A stretch of DNA of 64,000 nucleotides from an uncultured SAR86 cluster bacterium (GTDB lineage Bacteria > Pseudomonadota > Gammaproteobacteria > Magnimaribacterales > AG-339-G14). This document shows positions 1 through 6,952 of the stretch, piece after piece; positions within the stretch are counted from its first letter, which is position 1; each line of letters begins with the position of its first letter. The translations under genes and the position numbers were made by a program. The notes under the pieces are model-generated. The model was given only the letters and a program-made list of their open reading frames with translations, was not told the origin of the DNA and ran no database searches. The stretch is from NCBI GenBank assembly GCA_902536295.1, contig CACAWS010000001.1, forward strand, positions 163,975 through 227,974, in the 5' to 3' direction.

Positions 1-1
1 A

Positions 2-442
2 TCGGAAAACTTTAAATTATCTTTAAATTATTATGATGCTCCTTTAAGTAGGTCAGAAAATATTTCTGATTTATTTGCTTTAGACCACTTAGTAGTCACA
101 ACTAATGATGGAGATAAAATAGTAAATCTTTATAAAGAAAAACTTGGAGTAAGATTAGCATTAGACCAGTTGGTAGAGGAATGGGGAGGAAGAATGCTTT
201 TCTTTAGAACAGGACACTCAACAATAGAAGTTATTGATAATAAAGTTCCTGGTGAAGATGTGTTTTGGGGTCTAGCTTGGAAAACAAAAGATATTGAAAG
301 TACATGTGAGAGACTTTCTCAAAATAACATAAACGTAAGTGAGGTAAGAAAAGGGAGAAAAAAAGATACCCTAGTTGCAACAGTTAAATTTGATGAAATA
401 AAAATCCCTACTCTTCTGGTAGAACATTTGAATAGAGCTTAA
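2..442 (+). CDS. VOC (glyoxalase/bleomycin resistance) family protein, 3' part
   Basis: The reading frame is open from the left edge of the window to a TAA stop, so the start lies outside. The visible part of about 146 residues is one VOC module: it opens with LDHLVVTTND, followed by a helix (KIVNLYKEKLGV), a strand pair ending in STIEVI and a closing strand LLVEH. His and Glu at these places are the usual VOC metal ligands. The residues before the module suggest that a second, N-terminal module lies upstream. The substrate cannot be told from the sequence. VOC proteins include lyases, dioxygenases and isomerases. Confidence 0.7.
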   Translation, partial: SENFKLSLNYYDAPLSRSENISDLFALDHLVVTTNDGDKIVNLYKEKLGVRLALDQLVEEWGGRMLFFRTGHSTIEVIDNKVPGEDVFWGLAWKTKDIESTCERLSQNNINVSEVRKGRKKDTLVATVKFDEIKIPTLLVEHLNRA

Positions 443-446
443 ATTA

Positions 447-531
447 TGGTGCGGATAGAGGGAGTCGAACCCCCACACCTTTCGGCACTGGTACCTAAAA
501 CCAGCGTGTCTACCAATTCCACCATATCCGC
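447..531 (-). tRNA. tRNA-Leu (anticodon TAG)
   Basis: On the minus strand a full cloverleaf can be drawn: acceptor GCGGATA pairs with TATCCGC, the anticodon stem CTGGT/ACCAG closes a loop containing TAG, there is a long class II variable arm, and the T loop reads GGTTCGACTCC. The 3' CCA is encoded (447-449). This tRNA reads CUN leucine codons. It lies 5 bases beyond the stop of the VOC gene, on the other strand. Confidence 0.96.
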
Positions 532-560
532 TTAAGCAGGCTTAAATTAATCTAATTTGG

Positions 561-1187
561 TTATGGATTCAAGTTAGATTCATTTAGCCGTTCATCGATA
601 GCTAATAGCCTTTGATTGATCTGAAGCCTATAGGCATCAATCGCATCGATAGCCTCAGCTAAATCATCAAATTTTTTTTCATACGAACTAGAATTAAGTT
701 CTAGTGCAGACAACTTTGCTATGCGGCCTTCTAGGTCAAACATAGACTTATTTAAACTTTCTAGGCTAGCATTAATTTGCAAATAATCTTCCGCAGCTGA
801 ATTTGTCGCTTCAGTTATTTCATTTACTTTATTTTCAAGTAAAGAAATATTTTTTTTATTTTTTTTATTGCTTAAGTCCCATAATTTTCTTACTTCAGAA
901 TTTAAAAGTTTAATGTCTTGCAAAATAGAGCCCACCTTTTCATCGGCATTGTTAGATTGAGTTTGAAAAGATTCCTCAACAGAAATCAATCTCGAATTCA
1001 TTGAATTTAAATTATCTTGTTGCTGATTAAGCCCACTGTAAAACCAGTAAAAAAAGAATAAAAAAAGACCCAGTAATATAATTGGAATGACCAGAGATCT
1101 AGGCGGAACTTGTGAAGAAACGAGAAATTTTCTCGTTGTTAATCCTCTATCTGACAACTTATTTGCTTTTAATTTGTCCTGATTCAT
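561..1187 (-). CDS. Membrane-anchored coiled-coil protein of unknown function
   Basis: I do not recognise this 208-residue protein. It has a short basic cytoplasmic N-terminus (about 1-30), one hydrophobic segment (about 31-50, rich in Ile, Leu and Phe), and then about 150 residues of polar, heptad-like helix with no Cys and few aromatics. This predicts a single-pass inner-membrane protein with a periplasmic coiled coil. It is transcribed away from the acyl-CoA dehydrogenase genes and towards tRNA-Leu. Possible roles are a structural or scaffold protein of the envelope, but nothing in the neighbourhood fixes one. Confidence 0.6.
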   Translation of the reverse strand: MNQDKLKANKLSDRGLTTRKFLVSSQVPPRSLVIPIILLGLFLFFFYWFYSGLNQQQDNLNSMNSRLISVEESFQTQSNNADEKVGSILQDIKLLNSEVRKLWDLSNKKNKKNISLLENKVNEITEATNSAAEDYLQINASLESLNKSMFDLEGRIAKLSALELNSSSYEKKFDDLAEAIDAIDAYRLQINQRLLAIDERLNESNLNP

Positions 1188-1232
1188 TGTAGATTTATAT
1201 TTTATAGAAATAACATTTTAAAGGGAGAAAAA

Positions 1233-2342
1233 ATGAATTTTGAGTTTTCAGACGAACAAATGGCTATGAAGGATGAGGTTCGTAAACTTCTTGATAAAGA
1301 AAATTCTTTAAAAAGGAATAGAACAATCCTTGAAGGAGAAGATAAATTTGATAAAGAGTTATGGGATTCTTTGGTAGCTATGGGACTTACCGCTGTCACT
1401 ATTCCAGAAGAATTTGGAGGTATTGGCATGGGTTATCTAGAACTATGTGTTGTTGCCGAAGAACTTGGAAGAGCTATTGCCCCGGTTCCCTATTCTTCAA
1501 GTGTCTATTTAGCCACAACAGCTATATTAAATTGTGCAAACGAAGATCTAAAAAAAGAATATTTACCCAAGTTAGCTTCTGGTGAAATCATAGGAACTTT
1601 CGCTCATGCTGAATCTTCAGGTTTTCCTATAGAAAAAAGTATTAATTGTAGTTTTGGGTCTGGAAAGATTAATGGAACCAAAGCAGCTGTTCCAGATGCA
1701 GATGTTGCAGATTTTGCTATTGTTTCAGCAAAAAACGATTCAGGTATAGGTCTTTATTTAGTTAATTTAAAAGATGAATCTATAAACATATCTTCGCTAG
1801 ATACTTTTGATCCATCCAGATCTCATGCAAATATAGAAATTAATAACGCCGAAGCCAAAGAATTGATTGCAGATGGGTGGTTGGAAATTGAAAAAATTCT
1901 TGACCAATCTGCAGTCTTATTTTCTTTCGAGCAAATTGGAGGAGCTGAAGCTGCAATGAACATGGCTAAAGATTATGCTCAAGGAAGATATGCCTTTGGA
2001 AGATCAATTGCATCGTTTCAGGCAATCAAGCATAAAATTGCTGACATGTATATTTCGTTGCAACTTGCAAGGTCCAATTGTTATTTTGGAGCATGGGCTC
2101 TTTCAAATGAAGCGGCAGAGTTGCCCACCGCTGCTGCCACCGCAAGAGTTAGTGCAACTAAAGCGTTTTACGAATGTTCTAAAGAGAATATTCAAACTCA
2201 CGGGGGAATGGGTGCAACTTGGGAATTTGATTGTCATTTGTTTTATAGAAGATCTAGGTTACTAGCAAGTAACATTGGTAGCCAGGGTGTGTGGAAAGAA
2301 AAGCTTATTTCTTCGATAGAAAAAAGTAATTTACAGATATAA
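1233..2342 (+). CDS. Acyl-CoA dehydrogenase family protein, short (likely beta-type) subunit
   Basis: This 369-residue flavoprotein-family member would take part in alpha,beta-dehydrogenation of acyl-CoA thioesters. It shows the N-terminal helical domain (FSDEQMAMKDEVRKLL), the middle beta domain, and the C-terminal helical domain with RYAFGRSIASFQAIKHKIAD and QTHGGMGATWEFD. At the C-terminus the usual Y-E-G-T catalytic segment of MCAD-type enzymes is missing: the sequence runs from RRSRLL to the end without it. A strong ribosome site (aaagggag) precedes the ATG. It is followed 65 bp later by a second, longer ACAD gene. The pair resembles the two-subunit FadE26/27-type enzymes, which is my inference. 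Confidence 0.85.
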   Translation: MNFEFSDEQMAMKDEVRKLLDKENSLKRNRTILEGEDKFDKELWDSLVAMGLTAVTIPEEFGGIGMGYLELCVVAEELGRAIAPVPYSSSVYLATTAILNCANEDLKKEYLPKLASGEIIGTFAHAESSGFPIEKSINCSFGSGKINGTKAAVPDADVADFAIVSAKNDSGIGLYLVNLKDESINISSLDTFDPSRSHANIEINNAEAKELIADGWLEIEKILDQSAVLFSFEQIGGAEAAMNMAKDYAQGRYAFGRSIASFQAIKHKIADMYISLQLARSNCYFGAWALSNEAAELPTAAATARVSATKAFYECSKENIQTHGGMGATWEFDCHLFYRRSRLLASNIGSQGVWKEKLISSIEKSNLQI

Positions 2343-2407
2343 TGTTCAGTTATAGTGCTAGTAATTGTTATTAAAAATTGGTTTACTTATAAAAAAAAGA
2401 GGTAATT

Positions 2408-3664
2408 ATGGACTTTAACGATACTCCAGAAGAAGCAAAATTCAGAAAAGAGGCATCTGAATGGCTCAAAGCAAATTTTGAAAAATTCGAAAACGAAAAA
2501 TCGTCGAATGATAAAAGTGCTAAATCTTCGGCAGAGCCTTCTAAGAACTCTCAAGATGAGAATAAAGCTTTAGAACTTGCAAAAAAATGGCAAACCATAA
2601 AGTATGATGCTGGCTGGGCTTGTTTGCATTGGCCTAAGGACTACGGTGGTAGAGATGCTACTCCAATAGAGAGAGTTATTTGGGCGCAAGAGGAATCAAA
2701 ATATGCTATCCCTGGAGGTTTTTTTGAAATTGGTCAAGGAATGGCTGGTCCAGTGATGATGATGTATGCAACAGAAGAACAAAAAAAAGAACATCTTCCA
2801 CCTATGGCTAAAGGAGAAAAAATATGGTGTCAGTTATTTAGTGAACCTGGAGCAGGATCGGATTTAGCTGGAATAAAAACTAAAGCTGAATTAGATGGAG
2901 ATACCTGGACAATAAACGGACAAAAAGTTTGGACCTCAGGTGCTCATTATTCTGATTGGGGAATTTTAGTCACTCGAAGTGATTTCAATGCACCAAAGCA
3001 TAAAGGTTTAACTTATTTTTTCTTGGATATGAAATCGCCAGGAATAGAAATTCGTCCGATAAAACAAATCAATGGTGGTGCAAATTTCAATGAAGTCTAT
3101 TTCACTGACGTTAAAATTCCTGACTCACAAAGGTTGGGTGATGTAGGTGATGGTTGGAGAGTTGCACTTACTACTTTAATGAACGAACGTTTAGCTGTTG
3201 GTGACGCTTCTGGTGTCGACTTCAAGGAGATATTTGAGCTTGCAAAAGAAAATGACTTTTATGGTGAACCTGCGGTTAAAAATTCAGCGGTTAGAGAAAA
3301 GCTTGCTGATTGGTATTGTGAGTATTCGGGTTTGAAAAATACAAAAATGAGAAGAATTTCTGCTCTATCCAAAGGTGATACGCCTGGACCAGAAGCTTCT
3401 ATTACAAAAATTGTCAGTGCCAATAAACTTCAAGACATTGCTAATTTTGGTATGGATATTCTTGATCAAGCTGGAATAAATAGTGAGGGGAACCTTAAAT
3501 ATCATGGAAGCTTGTTAGGAGCTCCTTTAATTAGAATTGCTGGAGGAACAGACGAAATTCTAAGAAACATTATTGCTGAACAAGTTTTGGGTATGCCTCA
3601 AGATGTCAGACTTGATAAAGATGTTCCTTTTAATGAAATTCCTACTGGTGATAAGTCTAATTAA
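2408..3664 (+). CDS. Acyl-CoA dehydrogenase family protein, long (likely alpha-type) subunit
   Basis: This 418-residue acyl-CoA dehydrogenase shows the FAD/substrate segment WCQLFSEPGAGSDLAG (about 140-155), TINGQKVWTSGAH, and the C-terminal IAGGTDEILRNIIAEQVLG. The Glu in MNERLAVG (residue 260) lies where heteromeric and IVD-type enzymes keep the catalytic base. Residues about 26-55 form a charged, Ser/Lys/Asn-rich insertion of low complexity. A ribosome site (agaggtaatt) precedes the ATG. It probably works with the adjacent short subunit. Its stop overlaps the end of the convergent lipoprotein gene by 8 bases. Confidence 0.88.
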   Translation: MDFNDTPEEAKFRKEASEWLKANFEKFENEKSSNDKSAKSSAEPSKNSQDENKALELAKKWQTIKYDAGWACLHWPKDYGGRDATPIERVIWAQEESKYAIPGGFFEIGQGMAGPVMMMYATEEQKKEHLPPMAKGEKIWCQLFSEPGAGSDLAGIKTKAELDGDTWTINGQKVWTSGAHYSDWGILVTRSDFNAPKHKGLTYFFLDMKSPGIEIRPIKQINGGANFNEVYFTDVKIPDSQRLGDVGDGWRVALTTLMNERLAVGDASGVDFKEIFELAKENDFYGEPAVKNSAVREKLADWYCEYSGLKNTKMRRISALSKGDTPGPEASITKIVSANKLQDIANFGMDILDQAGINSEGNLKYHGSLLGAPLIRIAGGTDEILRNIIAEQVLGMPQDVRLDKDVPFNEIPTGDKSN

Positions 3665-4262
3665 ATAGGAAGTAAAAAGGATTTTTAAGATCATCTTTAC
3701 ATTCTTTAAATTGCCTACGGTAATTATTAGCGGATCTTTGAACCTTGTCAGCTACACCTAAGAGCCATGGCTTTGATCTGTAGCTACCCTTTCTAAATCC
3801 TTCAGGGCCTTCATGGTAGGCTAAGTAAAGAGATCTTGCATTTTTATTTGAAATTCCTAAATTCTTACTATTTCTGTTGTTATACCAACCTATAAAATCA
3901 ACGGAATCTGAAAAATTAGTTCTTGAGGCAAACGTTCTTCCGGCTTCTTTTTTGTATAATTCCCAAGTTCCATCAATAACTTGCGCATAGCCATAAGCAC
4001 TACTTTGTCTTTTCCAAGGTATAAGGCCAAAAAAAATTCTTTCCCTATCAGGTTTTGCACCTTGTTGAAAACTTGATTCTTGTTTAATGAAAGCCAAAGT
4101 TATTGAAGGCTCTATATCCCATCTTTGATAAGTTCTTATTGACGCTTTATACCAACTTCTTTTTTCATCAAAGATTTCGCAAATATCATTAGGACTTTTT
4201 GGGGGAGAATTTGCACAAGAACTCAATAGTAAGATTAATACAGTCAAATTTACTAACTTCAT
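3657..4262 (-). CDS. Lytic transglycosylase-like (SLT domain) lipoprotein
   Basis: The 201-residue product begins with a lipoprotein signal peptide, with a lipobox LLSSC and the lipidated Cys at 16. A C-terminal SLT-like domain follows, with the likely catalytic Glu62 in AFIKQESSF, SAYGYAQV (the usual GLMQ/G-Y-A-Q position) and YLAYHEGPEGF. It should cleave peptidoglycan glycan strands from the outer or inner membrane. The ATG overlaps the ligA stop (ATGA), so it ends the smc-zipA-ligA transcription unit. Its stop overlaps the convergent acyl-CoA dehydrogenase gene with no visible terminator. Confidence 0.8.
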   Translation of the reverse strand: MKLVNLTVLILLLSSCANSPPKSPNDICEIFDEKRSWYKASIRTYQRWDIEPSITLAFIKQESSFQQGAKPDRERIFFGLIPWKRQSSAYGYAQVIDGTWELYKKEAGRTFASRTNFSDSVDFIGWYNNRNSKNLGISNKNARSLYLAYHEGPEGFRKGSYRSKPWLLGVADKVQRSANNYRRQFKECKDDLKNPFYFLFN

Positions 4263-6292
4263 GAATTTGAGATAAATTTTTCTAAATTAGAATCAGTAAC
4301 AATTTTAACATCATACTCTTTTGCCTTTTGAAGTTTTGATCCTGAATCTTCTCCAGCAATTAAGAAATCTGTTTTCTTAGAAACACTATTTGAAATTTTT
4401 GCCCCTAAACCTTCTAATTTAAATTTTAATGTTTCTCTTGAATAACCCGATAATCTGCCAGTTATAACAATCGTTTTATCAGTTAAATGACTTGTCTTTA
4501 CAGAAACTGGAGGCTTAAGATCAAGGCCTAACTTTACTAATTCTTGAATAAGACTCAAATTTTTTTCGTTGGAAAAAAACTTTTCTAAATTACTAGCAGC
4601 TACTTCACCAACATCGTTGACTGAAATAAAATCATCGTAAGATGCTTTGGATAATTTATCTAAAGAGGTAAAAAAATTAGATAAATTTTTAGAAGTTTCT
4701 AAACCTATTTCTTTAATGCCAAGGGCGTAGATAAATCTGTAGAGATCGGTTTTCAAACTTGACTTAATAGATTCCAAAAGCTTCTTAGTTGATTTATCAG
4801 CAAAACCTTCTAAAGATAAAATATTTTCTGATGTAATTTTGAAAAGATCTGGTAAAGATTTAATAAATTCTTTTTCAATAAATAAGTCAATTGTCCTTTG
4901 TCCTAGACCATCAATATCCATCGCATTTCTTGAAACAAAATGTTTTAAGGTTTCTTTAAATTGAGAGAACCCAAAACAATTTTTATTGGTAGTTGATAAT
5001 AAACTTGTATCCAATAATGGAGTGTTAAGCTCAAAAAAAGAAACTGGATTACTGCAAGTTGGACAAGAGCTAGGCATCATTATTTTTTTTCTATTTGGCT
5101 TCCTTTTTTTTAAAATAACTTCAGTTACCTTTGGAATTACATCTCCAGCCCTTATTATTTTTACATAATCTCCTACTCGTACATCTAGTCTTTTTACCTC
5201 ATCCATATTATGAAGCGTAGCATTAGAGATTGTTACTCCCCCCAGTTTTACAGGTTTTAAGTTTGCTACAGGAGTCAAAACTCCCGTTCTACCCATCTGG
5301 AAGGAAATTGAAAGAATCTCAGTCTCCCCTTGTTCTGCTAAAAATTTCTTAGCAATAGCCCATCTTGGTGATCTAGAAGAATTACCCAATCTTTCTTGAA
5401 GTGATTTATCATTAATTTTTACAACTATTCCATCTATTTCATAATTTAATTTTTCTCTTTTAGCTGTCATTTTAAGTATTTGTCTATTTACTTTGTCGAG
5501 ATTTTCGCAAAAGTAAATTTCATCAGAAACTGGAAGCCCCCAATCTTTGAACTTGCTAATCATTTCTTTTTGAGTGTTAAAGAAATTCCCCTTGGAAATA
5601 AAACCTACACTATGACAGAAAACTTTTAATGGTCTTTCTAATGCAATTTTCGAATCCAACTGTCTTATACTTCCTGCTACAAAATTTCTAGGATTAGCAA
5701 AAACCTTTTGACCTCTTTTTTCAAAGTTTTGATTTATTTTTTTAAAATCATTTAATTCAACAAATATTTCTCCCCTAATTTCTATTTCGTCAGGAAAATT
5801 ATTTTTTAAAGATTTAGGAATTTCCGAAATCGTTTTAATGTTATGCGTGACTTCTTCACCAACTACCCCGTCACCTCTTGTACCCGCTTTTGTCAAAATA
5901 CCTTTTTTATAAAATAGACTTATTGCTACTCCATCAATTTTCGGCTCCACTAAATATGAAAAATTTACTTTTTCTTTGATCTTATTTTGATTTCTCTTTT
6001 CAAAATCACTTAAGTCTTCCTCACTAAATGCGTTGTCTAGGGATAGCATTGGTATTAAGTGCTCAAAAGATGATAATTCGGATAGTTTTATTGCTCCAAC
6101 AAAGTTCGAAGGCGAATCAGAAATATCTAAAAAGTTATATTTTTTTTCAAGCTCCTTTAATTGTTTAAAAAGTTGATCAAATTCTTGATCTGATATTTCA
6201 GGATTATCTTCAGAGTGATATTTATTATTATGAAATCTTATTGTCTCTTTAAGATAAATGTGTTCTTTCTGGATATCTTCTTTCGATACCAT
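4259..6292 (-). CDS. ligA: NAD-dependent DNA ligase LigA with an altered zinc finger
   Basis: LigA (677 residues, normal length) seals nicks during replication and repair using NAD+. The adenylated lysine is K118 in EPKIDG. The OB domain (about 325-400), helix-hairpin-helix region (from about 455, AMDIDGLG) and C-terminal BRCT domain (from about 600, TIVITGRLSG) are in order. The zinc finger is odd: C410 and C413 are present, but the third and fourth cysteines expected just before FKETLKHF align with Thr435 and Gly441, and a single Cys (439) is out of register. There is also a short insertion between the pairs. The gene follows zipA with a 3-bp gap. Confidence 0.97.
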   Translation of the reverse strand: MVSKEDIQKEHIYLKETIRFHNNKYHSEDNPEISDQEFDQLFKQLKELEKKYNFLDISDSPSNFVGAIKLSELSSFEHLIPMLSLDNAFSEEDLSDFEKRNQNKIKEKVNFSYLVEPKIDGVAISLFYKKGILTKAGTRGDGVVGEEVTHNIKTISEIPKSLKNNFPDEIEIRGEIFVELNDFKKINQNFEKRGQKVFANPRNFVAGSIRQLDSKIALERPLKVFCHSVGFISKGNFFNTQKEMISKFKDWGLPVSDEIYFCENLDKVNRQILKMTAKREKLNYEIDGIVVKINDKSLQERLGNSSRSPRWAIAKKFLAEQGETEILSISFQMGRTGVLTPVANLKPVKLGGVTISNATLHNMDEVKRLDVRVGDYVKIIRAGDVIPKVTEVILKKRKPNRKKIMMPSSCPTCSNPVSFFELNTPLLDTSLLSTTNKNCFGFSQFKETLKHFVSRNAMDIDGLGQRTIDLFIEKEFIKSLPDLFKITSENILSLEGFADKSTKKLLESIKSSLKTDLYRFIYALGIKEIGLETSKNLSNFFTSLDKLSKASYDDFISVNDVGEVAASNLEKFFSNEKNLSLIQELVKLGLDLKPPVSVKTSHLTDKTIVITGRLSGYSRETLKFKLEGLGAKISNSVSKKTDFLIAGEDSGSKLQKAKEYDVKIVTDSNLEKFISNS

Positions 6293-6295
6293 ATA

Positions 6296-6952
6296 CTAAG
6301 CAATATTATTTAAATCAAACTCTTCGGCAATCTGAGAGTAATGTTCAACCATTTGCTGAGTGAGAATATTTCTATCGGCGTCTAATATTTGAGTGGAATA
6401 GTTTTTAGCTGTTATTTCAGAAAATCTAATTAATTCTGTCAATGCATTGACGGAATTACTCTTAGGTTTCATTGAATAAATTAAAGTCATTACAGAAGTA
6501 GATAAAATATTTTCATCCTCCGAAAATTTACCGGGGTTTAATCCATTAACAAACATAAAATTATTTCCATCTTCTAAAATTATCCTGAACCAACCACCTT
6601 CATCAATGAAGCTGAATTCAGAACTTTCAAGAAAATTAATTAAATTTTGGTATTCAAAGACTTGTTCTTCAGCTTCTAAATGAATGGTAATAAGGTCTGA
6701 ATTTTCTTCTGCACGGAAAACAGAATCATACTCAGCCTCTCCCTCAAACGTTTCTAAATCATCAATTTCAGATGGTTCGCTAATAACTTCTTCGTCGGTT
6801 TTTAGTGTTGGTTCAAATAATTCTCTCGAATTTACTTTCTTATTTATTTCTATTGCTGATTTTTTCCCAAAAAAAATTCTTTTAAATATCAAAATTAATG
6901 TTACTGATATTGCTAAACCTAAAAGAATTATTATTATTTCATTAATGCTCAT
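6296..6952 (-). CDS. zipA: Cell division protein ZipA
   Basis: ZipA tethers FtsZ to the inner membrane at the division site. This 218-residue protein has an N-terminal membrane anchor (about 5-25), a short acidic linker and a C-terminal FtsZ-binding domain (about 85-215). In that domain FSFIDEGGWFRI and MFVNGLNPGKF match the fold, though similarity is weak. The linker is much shorter than the Pro/Gln-rich linker of E. coli ZipA (about 328 residues in total). The assignment also rests on the conserved order smc-zipA-ligA. It overlaps the smc stop by one base. Confidence 0.87.
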   Translation of the reverse strand: MSINEIIIILLGLAISVTLILIFKRIFFGKKSAIEINKKVNSRELFEPTLKTDEEVISEPSEIDDLETFEGEAEYDSVFRAEENSDLITIHLEAEEQVFEYQNLINFLESSEFSFIDEGGWFRIILEDGNNFMFVNGLNPGKFSEDENILSTSVMTLIYSMKPKSNSVNALTELIRFSEITAKNYSTQILDADRNILTQQMVEHYSQIAEEFDLNNIA

